From NCBI GenBank assembly GCA_963971535.1, contig OZ020589.1, positions 96,794,121 through 96,858,120 of the forward strand: a stretch of 64,000 bases of DNA, read 5' to 3'. Positions 13,532 through 26,202 of the stretch are shown here, piece by piece. The translations under genes were made by a program, and so were the position numbers. Source of the stretch: Notolepis coatsorum (lineage: Eukaryota; Chordata; Actinopteri; Aulopiformes; Paralepididae). Each line of letters starts with the position of its first letter. Within the stretch, counting starts at the first letter, position 1. The notes beneath the pieces were generated by a model. The model was given only the letters and a program-made list of their open reading frames with translations, was not told the origin of the DNA and searched no databases.

Positions 13532-13939
13532 TAAATGAGTCTGACTCTTAATCACCAAAACCGGACACAGACTACAACGTATGACGTATCATACCAGTTA
13601 GGGTACCTTGTGTATACGTTTACTTTTAATCATAGTATATATTCAAATTCTTTATTGCAACGTATAAAACATACAATAGGGAATACAGACCTCAGTGGCG
13701 AGGAGTAACGCGTGGGAGGCGTCCCAGCGTCTCCAGTATTCGTGGTGAGCGCCTTGCCCACTACGCCACGTAGCCGCCCATAAATGAGTCTGACTCTTAA
13801 TCACCAAAACCGGACACAGACTACAACGTATGACGTATCATACCAGTTAGGGTACCTTGTGTATACGTTTACTTTTAATCATAGTATATATTCAAATTCT
13901 TTATTGCAACGTATAAAACATACAATAGGGAATACAGAC
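13442..13939. repeat. 249-bp tandem duplication (two units)
   Basis: Units 13442-13690 and 13691-13939 are nearly identical, with one C/T difference seen. Each unit holds the 5' end of the SINE, its target duplication and part of the flanking LINE-like repeat. Confidence 0.92.
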
Positions 13940-14045
13940 CTTATCTGCACCTTTGTTTACACGTTTGATTTTCTCATTTCTATATTCAGATACAATTTTA
14001 TTGCCTATATTTGTGTCTTTCTACTATTCTACTCTACATTCCGAC
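13593..14045 (+). repeat. GGGATCAATAAAGG-family repeat, copy 3 (partly duplicated)
   Basis: TACGTTTACTTTTAATCATA through TACAGACCTTATCTGCACC matches 7250-7440. The first part is present twice because of the tandem duplication. The usual tail is missing. Confidence 0.6.
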
Positions 14046-14213
14046 AGCCATCACTGATACAGAGGGTTTGGTCAGTAGCATGAGTCTTCCAGTCCCTCCG
14101 CTCTGTAGTAAACACAAAATACATCTTATGGTATTCCGTTCCCATGTCTTTGGTGCTAACCCCTTCAGTTTTGCTACAGCAAATGATTGGAATACACCAC
14201 AAAACACATGACT
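14046..14213. other. short unassigned spacer
   Basis: Nothing recognisable between the repeat and the MITE. Confidence 0.3.
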
Positions 14214-14215
14214 TA

Positions 14216-14630
14216 CCGTAATTCCTCTAATAGTAACCGGGTCTCAAATACAAGCCGGGTCTCTATTAATGGCCGGGTGCGCTCTTGAGCTAAGCAATTA
14301 TAAGCCGACCTCCTAATACAAGCCGGGTTACTAATATACTGAGCTGCATACTGAGCTAGTTACTTGATTTCACTTTGAAAACGTTGAAATGACCAGTGAC
14401 CACCTGTAATTGCATAGTTTACTATTTCATACAGTACTTGGTTTCAATAAATGAACCCAGTACATTTTACTGGGTTCAAACTGACACAAAATGTTGATTT
14501 ATTCATTATGATCCGTTTGAAAATTTGAAATATAGGCCTCCCTCTTATACAGGCCTCCTCCTAATACAAGCCTGGTACCCGCTACAGTTGAAACAAATAC
14601 AAGCCGGGGTTACTATTAGAGGAATTACGG
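14216..14630. mobile_element. TA-flanked MITE (CCGTAATTCCTC termini), copy 1
   Basis: The inverted ends CCGTAATTCCTCTAATAGTAAC and its complement are flanked by TA on both sides. The interior carries several AATACAAGCC(G)GG words and a 27-bp palindrome at 14452-14478. TA flanks suggest Tc1/mariner or a relative. A second copy in the opposite orientation lies at 35721-36249. Confidence 0.85.
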
Positions 14631-14849
14631 TAATATGTTAAACAAAATCTGCAACAGGTTGTAGTTGATTGCTGTACCTGCTGACCAGCCGACCTCCCCT
14701 CTACTGATTTCAATTTATTTACCTATGCCGTTATTTGCCATTTTCTTTTGTATCGTATGTGTGTAGTTTTTTTTAATTTATACTTCATTTTATACAATTG
14801 CTGAGGCCTCTTGGCCAGGTCGCCATTGTAAATGACAATTGGTTCTTAA

Positions 14850-15764
14850 CACTTTGAGTGCCAGCGACGTGTTATGTCGTCTTTTCATGCCCCCTGTTGA
14901 GTGCCGACGACGTGAATTGTCGTTTGATTTTTTCATTAGCGATCTGAATTCATATTTCATCAACCGAGTCTCCCGTTGGTACAGCAGCCCCTCTAGGAGC
15001 TCCGATGGGAAAATACCGCCCCCTATCGTCTATCCCTGTGTAACTGCAGGCCATTCCATTATACTGGTGGATCTGTGGAGGGGGAGCCTACTGGCTCCAT
15101 TATGCTGGCGAGGGATCTGATGAACATGGAAGTGATCGCGAGTTGGAAAGCAGCCTGGAATATATATTTACAGCAGCCAATAATCAATCAATAAACGCGA
15201 TCGATATTTGGAATGGCAATCAGGAATTGGAATAATCTTTTTGGAGAACATCTGATCTAAGGTAAGGAGTCTATGTTACCAGTTTCAGGATAATCAGAGC
15301 TGTATTCACTGAGATAACAGCGTGTCCCGTATGTATGTGTGTGTGTGTGTGATGTTGAGGAAATGAGGTAATCGATTTCTCAGCTCGCTTCTATAGCGTG
15401 CATAAGTACACATACTATCGATAATCTAGCGTTTATTTGAAAACGATTCATAAATAGGCCGACAAATGACAACGTGTAGTGTATTCGAGAATATTCCAAT
15501 AAATGCCGTTTGAGGGAATCTTTCTATTTTCTGGAAATTTTCGAGAAAACGATAGCTTTTCGAAATGCTATAAAAAGGATATGAACGGATTAAAAAACAA
15601 TCCGTTTCGACAATGTTGACTGCAAACAAGTCATTGATAAGCGACGGGCAGATTAGACACATAGCCATAATTTAAAACATAGATTATGCGTTTTTAACGC
15701 CATCATTGAAGTGGATGATGGCACTCAAGGACATTAATCAACGTTATGGCCGGCACTGAAAGTG
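14850..15764. mobile_element. TTAA-flanked MITE, piggyBac-like, copy 1
   Basis: The ends CACTTTGAGTGCC and GGCACTGAAAGTG are inverted, with TTAA at 14846-14849 and 15765-15768. Subterminal GAGTGCC words repeat inside both ends. There is no transposase frame. A second copy lies at 32359-35087. Confidence 0.82.
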
Positions 15765-15768
15765 TTAA

Positions 15769-16334
15769 CTGACTTTACCTGGTTAAATAAGGGTAAAATA
15801 GCAAAAACATTTAAATAGTAATACCTCACTAATTATGTGATTTAAGCCTTCCTCGAACTGGATCTGAAACGCATCCGTAAAAAGGATCCCATATTTGGAA
15901 TACATTTTTTGTCAATAGACAAAAAACAAATAGAGTCACAGGAAGCCACATCAACCACCTAGCTGCCAGAGTTTGAGGACCAAAAACCTTAATAAAAACC
16001 TAAATAAAATCTTAATCATTTTATTCCAATACATGTTTTATTTTAAATCAGCTCACATATGGACCCGTCACAGCGGCCCTTCGCCCACTTTTGGATCACG
16101 AACCAATAGTTGAGAGAAACCTTGCCCTAGCCTAAACAACTGAAATGCAGCCAAAATAAATGGCTTCCAATAGTACAATCAAACGTAGTCGGTAGAGAAG
16201 GAGGGATCCCCTCATGTCTACACAAACCCCTCCCCATATCTTCAATATACCTGTTCGCCGTTTACAAACATACAGTGTTCGAGCTAATCAGCAACACCAA
16301 CTGAGTCACGTGACTCAAGTTGCCCACTACCTGC
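15769..16334. other. unassigned sequence 3' of the SOUL gene
   Basis: No coding. A minus-strand AAAATAAA lies near 16036, which is too weak to call a poly(A) site. Confidence 0.3.
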
Positions 16335-16640
16335 GTGAGCTGCTGCACTAAAAGAATACGAGGGGGCTCTATGGAGAAACCATGGCACTCACCTGACTAA
16401 AAGTCATTTCAAACGAAAACGGCTGGATGTCATTTAGCCAAATCAGCATGGCTGCGAGTCCTTCACCTTTTACATATCTAGCTTTGGCATGGATTGATTA
16501 GTTTAGATCACTAGCATGGCTAACAAATTCAAATATATTGAAAACTTCCCCTGCTGTTCTGACCAGGAGTACGTTCCTTTTTGACGCTGTGATGCGAGCG
16601 CACACAGAGTCTGGCATATATACAGCGAACAGGTCTATAA
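16335..16640 (+). repeat. interspersed repeat, unknown class, copy 1
   Basis: GAGCTGCTGCACTAAAA, GAAAACGGCTGGATGTCATT, CATATCTAGCTTTGGCATGG and ACAGCGAACAGGTC recur in the same order and orientation at 55105-55408. No coding and no clear ends. Confidence 0.75.
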
Positions 16641-16679
16641 CTGTCCTGTAACAAACAACCTCTTAACTGGAATGTTGGG

Positions 16680-16693
16680 CCACTAGGGGGCGC
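16680..16693 (+). promoter_or_regulatory. CTCF-like motif beside the SOUL stop codon
   Basis: CCACTAGGGGGCGC matches the vertebrate CTCF core (CCASYAGRKGGCRS) at every position. It lies about 60 bp downstream of the SOUL stop, in the 3' UTR or flank. Binding is inferred from the motif only. Confidence 0.5.
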
Positions 16694-16753
16694 GGGGTGA
16701 AGAGGGAGAGAAGATGTGTGTGTGTAATGTGTGTAGCAGGCCGATGGGGTTTC

Positions 16754-16928
16754 TCAGGGATCCCTGCGGATGAACCAGATCTCGTTCCTGCGATAGGCCA
16801 CGCCCGGGTTCTCGTAAGTCGCCACCATGTAGGCGTCACGGTGCACGTTCTCTGTCGGTCCGAGGATCTCCCACAGCTGGCTGATCTGATGTCTGATGGT
16901 CTCCTCGGTGGTCGTGCCCAAGAATGTT
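16754..16928 (-). CDS. SOUL gene, last coding exon
   Basis: After a TTTTCCAG acceptor the exon reads TFLGTTTEETIRHQ and ends with the conserved ENPGVAYRRNEIWFIRRDP followed by TGA. This matches the C-terminal strand of HEBP2-type proteins. No AATAAA is seen on this strand within the next few hundred bases. Confidence 0.92.
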
Positions 16929-17507
16929 CTGGAAAAGGGATCAGTGTTTTGTTATTAGTTACTATTTTATCTCATCTGCCGCCTGTGGTGCTTTTTTTTC
17001 TTCCTATTGCTAGGTTTTAGTGAGTCGTTCCTTATCTTCATTGGGGAAAGTCTGGGAGTGTCGCATATTTGGATTTTATGATGGTTTTTAGTTTTTGATC
17101 TTTGCCTTGTACAAGAAGACGTACAGGGTACATTCCATGTGATCTCAAGCTATACAAATACATACAATTTGGAGGTATTTTCTTTACCATAGAAATCAAG
17201 GTAAATAGTAGACGATATTACAAGCTGAAGGTGACACTAAATGGCCTTTTGTCGAACCTGCAGATCCAGCTGAAAACAAGTGTGTTTGAGACTTGTCCGG
17301 CGATCTCACCGTGTTAACGACCACGCCTGTGCAAAAAGTCTGCACTTTCTACATTGCACTACTTTTATACCTATTCTTATGTCTGCACTTTCTACATTGC
17401 TTTTATTCTGTCAACTGTATGCTAACTTTATGCCTATGTTCATTTTATGCTATTTGCTGTGAAGCACTGAGCTGAAATCCATGCATGAAAGGTGCTATAT
17501 AAATAAA

Positions 17508-17549
<42 letters not shown>

Positions 17550-17555
17550 AATAAA

Positions 17556-17623
<68 letters not shown>

Positions 17624-20600
17624 ACAAGATGGGATCTCACCGAGTGATGACTCGAAGGGGAGCCCTGTGGACCAGGGAGATGTCCGTGTCCGTCGGCTGA
17701 GGTGGGTTGGCCTGGAACTCGGCAGGCAGGTAATACGTCGTCAGGATGTCCGTCTCAAACGCGTTGCCGTCCTGCGTCATCTGGATGTCGTTCACGATGG
17801 GAATAGTTATTCCCAGGTAGCGTCCTGTTGGAGAGACGAGGCAAGCGTCGGCTGAAGGTCTCACATAGTGGCCAGGATTTAGACGTGAGAATGTTCCAAT
17901 TGTTTTATACGTTACTTTTTGTTCTTATTCTTCAACTTTATTGTATTCCTGCCATCTTTTTATTGGATGTGAAGCACCTCACAGTCTGGCGACATCACTA
18001 ATTCATCCTAACACCTGCTTTATGGCTCCCAGTGTACACATCATCCTAACACCTGCTTTATGGCTCCCAGTGTACACATCAGTGTCCAAGTCCAGTCTCG
18101 AGTCCCCAGTGTTCAAGTCCGAGTCCAAGTCACCAAAGAAGAGCCAGAGTAGAGTCCCCATTACCCTAGTCCGAGTCCGAGTCCCAAGTCATCAAGGTTG
18201 AGTCCACTCCACTCTGGCAGTCAAAGAGCTGACATACAAATACAAAAAGGTCTACATTAAACATAAATGACACAGTGGTCACCATTTCAAAGGGAGTTTA
18301 TTTAAAAAAATAATAGCGGTATTTATCGATTAACAAGTCTGAGTCCTCGTATGCACCTTCCGAGTCTGAATGCAGTCAATGCTCGAGTCCAAGTCCACTC
18401 GAGTACTACAACACTGGTACACATGCACTCATTCATCAATCAATGCTTAACCCAGATACATTTCTCTCAATGAAAACTAGTTTAGCCAAAAAGTGAATCA
18501 AAGGAAGGAAAATAGAGAAACTCCTCACATTCCTCCCTTACAACAACAACAAAACACCATGGACAAACCTATTGTATTCCCTCAAATAATATAATAATTA
18601 TTTCTTAATCATTTTTCCATTTTCTTCAAAATCAACCTCATGAAAACTAAAAGACACTAGTTTCAAGTTTCTTTAATAGTTGTCATACAGAAGTACAGAA
18701 TACTTTCTCTTCCGGTTTAGCGCAATATGTAGCGCACGCATTTGGCAACAGCTCCGCTCCCATCAACGTTAATTTCGTTTAAAAACATTATTTGGACAAT
18801 ACCAAAAGAGATAAGACCACATCGTATGTATTTATAAGACCTTCTACTAACTATATCAAAAGACAACATGGGTAAGGATAGGGGAAAGACGGCAAAGAAA
18901 CAAGAAACGGCAACTTCAGCGGCGCAGAGCGAAACACGATCAAGAAGACACGGTCTAGGCGACGCGGGTACAGAACCGTTGGCGACAAGCCCCGACGAGG
19001 AGAATAAAGAGGAAAATACACCGGGACCATCGACTATGGTCCCCGACAGAGAGACAATAGTTGTCAACATAACAGGAGCGACAGGAACAAGCTCCGTGAG
19101 AGATAGAGCAGCTGATCTGGATAAGATAATAGCAGACAAATCCATCGCCATCGTCACTGCACCTATACCACCAGCTGGCACAAGCAGTACAACCATACCA
19201 CCCGATTTCAACTCACTGACTAACCTGATGAAAGAACAGATTACACACATCGAGGAGCTCAAAGCACACGTCGATGAGCTCAAAGCACACGTCGAAGATA
19301 AATTCGATCGCATCGATGCTAAATTGGAAGAAGTCAAGAAAGCGGTCGCTGCACAGTCCGAGCGAATCACGACAGTGGAGAATTCGGTGACAGATATTAC
19401 ACTGGCAGTCAAAGTGAACGAAAACACCATCTGCAATGGCATGACAGAGATGGCAAATGAGATAGAAAGTGTGAAAGAAGCATGCCGGAGGGAAATACAA
19501 GAGGTTAAAGATGAAGCGATGGAGAGGCTACTCGAATCCCATCGCTACCACAGGCGAAATAACATCCGCATTGTAGGGCTTGATGAAGCAGTCAATTGCG
19601 AAGACGACAACTTTCCAACAGTGCTATCATTGATTTTGGGTAACAACTTTCCAAACAAAGTGCCGAAAGTGGACCAAGTTTACAGAATCGGTTCTCGGGA
19701 GCAAAGAAGCAAAGGGCCAAGAGTCATCATTGTTACTCTGCGGAAGACATCAATAAGAGATGACATCATCAAAATTGCTCGCATCCAACGTGGGATGCTG
19801 AAACATGGTGAACATTCAATATTTATCTACGAAGATCTAAGCAAAGAAGCCATCGCTCGACGTCTACCATACAAGGAGGTGATGCAAAAATTGTTCAAGG
19901 CTGGCCACAAGCCACGGCTAACATACCCGGCGCTGTTATCGATCGTGAAAAGGGACGGCCGCAGGATTGGATTACGCACACCTAAAGAGGCTGAGGATTA
20001 TTGGATTAAATATGGAGGAGATACCCCAAGTCAGAACGACATTGTCTGAAAACAGATAAGCCGATTCATCTCCCTCTTTCTCAGTGTATATCACTATTAG
20101 AATGACTTTTATTGTGTTCATCAAAGTAGCAGATGATATGCAGGCCGTCTATACCAATGCGTACTGTGTATAATACGATCCGTAATACATTATAATTTCA
20201 GACTCTGGTCTCCGGGGAGACAAGTACATATCATTGGCAATAAGATCAATCTGGAATATTCTGGGTTTATCGCTCGACTGCCCTGGGTCTCTTAGATCAT
20301 TCTGGAACATAACAACAGTCTATTGGTACTAGTATATTCTACAACCTTCTAGAATATAATGCACCATGACAACGAAGGCCTACAACTCTAACATTAAACA
20401 TCCGGTGTGTATATACATAGCAGATAATCAATTGACTGAAGTTCAATCAGTCCTTAATAATACTTTAAAAATCAACCACACCTAAACGTATGAACACAAC
20501 AAGGTTATTCTAACAATTTAAGTAATCACTCCACTGATGAAGTGACTGGCACATTGATGCTCTAAAAGGCTCTGCTTTTCTATTGTATCTAATCACTTAA

Positions 20601-23600
20601 TTCGGTTCTAGTGGCTTCTCCACGTTGAATATTATTCTATCTCTCATTCCTTATCTATATATATTTTTTTTTATTATTCTATTTTTTATCTCTATCTTTT
20701 AACTTACATTGTTCTTTTCCATTGTTCTTCACATTAAGGTGTCAATATTTCTCTACAATCTTTTCCTTTTTCCTGACTTTCCTACATGTTAGTAGAGGGT
20801 TCAAATGAATATGTCGATGAAAGTTTATTCTCTTTTTTTTTTCATTTTACACAATATTTCATTACAGTAAGGGAAGGTGCAAGACCAAAAGCGACATTCT
20901 ATTGCATTAGAATGAAAATGTTAGATCCTATGGCAATTAGCATAGGAAGATTAGGATTACAATGCTCAGTTTGGGCAATCCGGTGGACTAAGGGAGAGAG
21001 TCATTCGCGGAGGATGTGTTTTTGGAACACAGGCCTGTACGACTCTCTGGGCGAGGGGAAAATAGGGGATTTTTATTTGTATATATATATGTTTTTAAGC
21101 TCGGCTCTCAACGGGACCTCATTAATTGGATGTACATCTATTGTAGCTTCGCACTCCAGAAGCATTACCAAAAACTACACAAGAACATGCATAGATTATG
21201 GCTAGTTTGAATATAATGATATGGAACACTGGTGGGATAAACAAACAACACAAACGCAAAAGCGTGCTCACACTGATGAAAAAAGAACATGTGGACGTGG
21301 CTCTATTAAGCGAAACGCACATTTTAGAGGAAGACATAGATACGTTAGCGGATAACATATACCATAATATTAGTCACTCTTCTTTTGGTACGAGAACTCG
21401 AGGTGTAGCCATAGTCGTCAGACGTAAATTAAATATCGAATTAAAAGGGGTATGGTCGGATGCTGAGGGGCGTATAACTATAGCTAGGATTGTACATAAT
21501 AACAGGAAAATAGTGTTGGCAGCGGTATATGCCCCAAATTTGTACGAAGTTGGTTTCTTCACTTCACTAACCGGGGAAATGTTAAACCATCCCGAGTACT
21601 CATATATAATAGGTGCGGATTTTAATGCCATTTGGAATCCAAGGATGGACAAATCTTACCTTGCCTTTTCCAGCGAACAAAAAAATTCATCTAAAGCATT
21701 AAAAGATTGGTCAAAGACTACAGGGGTAATTGATTTATGGCGCTCACTTAATCCCATGACCCGAAAGTACTCCTGTCGTTCGGCGAGACACAACACATTA
21801 TCCAGAATTGATTACGTCTTTGCATCCCCGAGAATATTTGATAAATATGAAGTGGAAATGATACCCAATGCGCTTTCAGATCACTGTTATTTAATCCTGA
21901 AAGCAACATTTGGTATACTATCTTCCCGGGCCCCAAGATGGCGTTTTAATACTATGCTGCTTAACAACAAGGAATTCATTACACAACTCAAAGAAGCTCT
22001 CACAGTATTCTTACGGGATAATGCAAACGCGGTGCAAGACCCCAGAATATTATGGATGTCGGTAAAGGGTATGATCAAGGATTTCACGGATAGATTTTCC
22101 TCCATATTGCGCAAAAATCAATGCACAAAACTGTCTGAAATGGAAACGCTTTACTCAACGTTATTTAATTCTTTAAAATACAACAACTCTACTGGACTAG
22201 AAAATCAAGTTAACATTCTAAAGACAGAGATCAATGCAATATACAGACAAAAATCGGAAATGCAAATATGCAGCACAAGACAACAGCAGTATTTCCAAGG
22301 TTCTAAACCTAGTCACCTATTAGCCATGCGATTAAGAATTAATGCAAAATTTGCAGATATAACTGCCATTAGAAAACAACAAGTACTTGTAACAGACCCC
22401 AAAATAATAAACGATACATTCAAAGAATTCTACTCCGACTTGTATAATTCAGAAACGACCTTTGATCAAAACAAATTAGACACATATCTTAATCAAATTA
22501 TTCTCCCTAAACTTTCGGAGGACGACGCTAAACAGTTAGAAGCACCGATCACATTGGAAGAACTCAAGAAGGCCATATCCGGAATGAAAAACGGTAAGGC
22601 TCCGGGAAAAGACGGTATCCCATCAGAAATGTACCTTTCTTGTTGGGACATATTTGGACCCTTATTACTAAATATGATCTTATACTCAGTCAAGGAGGGG
22701 AGCTTCCATAAACACCACAATATCGCACTCATTTCAGTCCTTCTCAAAAAAGACAAGGACCCCACTGAGTGCGGTAGTTACAGACCTTTAAGCCTCCTCG
22801 GAACCGATGTCAAACTGTACTCTAAGATATTAGCCATCAGATTGCAAAAGCATATGACGTCTTTAGTTCATCCGGACCAAACTGGCTTCATAAGAGGTCG
22901 CCTGATCAATGATAACATAAGGCGAATACTGCACGTACTAGATGCAGACAAAGAGGACACCACACCTAAGGCGATGCTATCCCTGGATGCTATGAAAGCA
23001 TTTGACAGGCTGGAATGGTCGTTTCTATGGGCAGTATTAGAAAGGATGGGGTTAGGAAAAGGATTCATTGATATGATTAAAGTACTATACAAGGAGGGCG
23101 GTTAGGTGGCCGAGCGGAGATTGCGTTCGTCACCAACCCCGGAGCTGTGAGCTGGATTCGCCTGTTCGAATCCAGCTCACAGCTCCGGGGTTGTCACCAG
23201 CTTGGCTGGCCGTCTGCACTAATACGATTGGCTGTATTAGAGGGTGGGAGAAGCTGGCGGGGTGGGTCCGGGTCGTTGTAAACAGCGACTCCTACAGTTC
23301 GGTCGGGGCGCCTGCTAAGCGCGGATAGGACTCGAGGGGGATAGTGTGGTCCTCCCACACGCTACGCCCTCTCGATAAGAATCCGCGCTGCCAGGTGAAA
23401 AGAAGCGGTGATTGGCTGGACGTGTGTCGGAGGAAGCACGTGGTAGCCTCCACTCTCCCAGATGATCTGACTGTGGGGGGTAAGTGCGCAGCGACCAGGA
23501 AGGGACTGGGAATTGGCATACGACTAACATTGGGATGGGAGAAAATCGGAGGAAAAATCGAGGAAAAAAAAAAAAAAAAAAAGAAAAAAAAAAGTACTAT

Positions 23601-26153
23601 ACAAGGACCCATCGGCCATGATTACAACAGGCACATTCATCTCCGAAATCTTTCCGGTATCACGCTCAGCCAGACAGGGTTGCCCTCTTAGTCCCGGACT
23701 ATTCGATCTATCATTAGAGCCTTTAGCACAATATATAAGACAATCCCAATACATAGAACCAATCGTAATCAAGGGCACACAACATAAAATTAGTTTATAT
23801 GCGGACGACGTAATATTGTTCATGCAAAGCCCCAACACCACATTGCCTCATCTACTCAAGTTGATAGAGAACTTTGGTGATTTATCGGGATTTAAAATAA
23901 ATTGGCCGAAGTCGGCTTTCCTTCCTCTTAACATCCGAGCAAAAAAAGACACAACCCTCCCAGGTGCGATACCCATGGTTAAACATTTTAGATGCTTGGG
24001 TGTGGAAATATTTCCCACCATAAGGCAAACGGTGAAGCACAATTACACAAAAATACAGAACAAAATCAAAGACGACCTGGACAGGTGGGCAAAACTTAAA
24101 AACTCAGTACAGGCAAGGGTATCAATAGTTAAGATGGATGTATTACCAAGAATCAACTTCATCAGCTCAATGCTACCGTTACCTCCTCCAGAGGGCTACT
24201 GGAAAAGATTACAATCCTCCACATACAAATTGATTTGGAATAACAAACCACCTCGCATAAAAAGATCCACCGCACAGAGAAATAAAGCAGACTGTGGCAT
24301 GGCAGTTCCAGATTTTTTACAATATTTTAAGGCTTTCACATTAAGACCATTGACAATATGGTTTGATCCCCAGGCTTTGGTATCTTGGAGAGAATTGGAA
24401 GAAAACATAGTAGCCCCACAGAGACTGAAGGACATAGCACACACTAAACTTTCAATCAAGCACTGTGAGCGGGAATTTGGCCCCATAATTACCCATGCAA
24501 TCAGAACATGGCGAGAAACACAAAAAAAATATCCTAACCCTCAAAAATGGCATAATCACACTCCCATATTCAATAACAATGCACTCTTAATGGGAAAACG
24601 TCCTATAAGATTCCCTATATGGGAAGAGCAAGGCATACACTCATTAGGGGATATTTTTAATAACCAGGGCTTCTGTAGTTATGGAGAAATATGCACAAAG
24701 TTTAACCTCACAGAGTCCACATGGCTTTTTTACATACAGTTACGCCTATGTTTGAGGTCTCACGGTGTTCCATTACACATACCAGTTGAACACCACAGAT
24801 ACCACACATTTTTCTATGAAAGAGAAACATTGGGAGGTTTTGTATCAGGTTTTTATTATCAATTACTAACGTCCTCGTATGAAACCCTTCAACTAGACAC
24901 TGTCTGGAGGAGGGATATTCCAGACCTGGAAAGTGACTTTGATTGGCAAGAAGCATGGGCAAATGTCCGTCTTACATCAAGGAACCCGGACCATCAACAA
25001 ATCAATCTTAACTATATTCACAGGACATACTTGACTCCTATAAGACTGAACAGAATGGGCCTGAAACAAGACTCAAAATGCACCCAATGTACAAATGGAG
25101 ACGAAGGGACATTTATGCACATGTATTGGGACTGCCCACCAGTTAAGGCATTCTGGAAAGATGACCCATCAATTATCAAAACTCGTATCTTGGAATATAC
25201 CAGTACACCCCTCTGTATTGCTTTTAAATGATGTTTTTGAGTTTGCAGTAAATCCACAGCTAAAGAGATTGGTCTTATCGGGTATCACAGTAGCTAAAAA
25301 ACTGATCGCATCACGCTGGTTTCAACCGGAAAAAATGTGCCGGAAAGTTTGGTCTCTTACATATCTCGATGTGATATATCAAGAAATATCTACAGCAAGA
25401 ATTCTGGGTCTCAACGAATCCAAAATGTCAATGTGGGTAGAAGTGGTGGAGAGAATAAAAGCTAGCTTATAATGGTAGTGTCTGTTAGGAGTGAGGGATA
25501 ATGGAGGTACTATCCAAGGAGGGGTCCGGGAGGGGGGGGGTTCGAGCTGGAGCATATGTGTGTAGGGTTTTAGAAAATAGGTATTAGGGGTATGTTCTAT
25601 ATAAACATTTATATAATTGTAATTTCGCTGGATATACACTGTATACGGTTAAAATGTTATTATAGACTTTTTTTTTATCTTGTTTCTGTACTTGCATGTC
25701 ATTTTAACCACCTTGACTGTTAGTTTCATTATGCATTATGTGTTGAGTACTGACTTTTAATAATTTTTGTTTTGCAATAATAAAAAAAATATAAAAAAAA
25801 AAAAAACTTTTAGAATACTTTTATACAAAATGCTTCTTTCTGTTACGCTCCAGAGACTGTGCTAGACAAAAGATAAGTATAAAATAAAATAAAATAGTAT
25901 AGCATGTAAAAATAGAAGTAAAAATAGAAGTCACGTACGTAGACAGTGTTCAGTATATACATATGTACAATGTTCGATGCAGAATAGAGTAACTGAGTTA
26001 CTGTACAATATACAATATACTATGCAATATACCAATATACAATACTATATAGTGCAAAGCAGAAATGGGATGAGGTACAATTTACAGTAAGGTGTACTGA
26101 GGTATGGGTTGTAGTGCAATCCTTTACCAATAAATATAAAGTGTGTATATAAA

Positions 26154-26202
<49 letters not shown>

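Larger units (their letters stand above)
18707..25811 (+). mobile_element. near full-length L1-clade LINE
   Basis: The element has a 5' UTR of about 160 bp, ORF1 (18868-20049), a spacer of about 1.15 kb, ORF2 (21198-25472) and a 3' UTR ending in an A-rich tail. A short target duplication AGAATACTTT is seen at 18697-18706 and 25812-25821. ORF2 is split by a SINE (23096-23590) and shifts frame near its 3' end, so this copy cannot make intact ORF2 protein. Its last 300 bp recur as a separate insertion at 27082-27381. It lies in SOUL intron 3, antisense to the gene. Confidence 0.93.

Noticed and set aside
17445-17627. Poly-Asn and poly-Ile frames
   Set aside because: They are translations of the ATT microsatellite on the two strands, not proteins.
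18717-19442. 241-residue minus-strand frame
   Set aside because: It is the antisense shadow of L1 ORF1, which has clear coiled-coil and RRM features.
23096-23190. tRNA-Leu/Ser-like gene inside L1
   Set aside because: It is the head of a SINE with target duplications; the hairpin destroys a normal cloverleaf.
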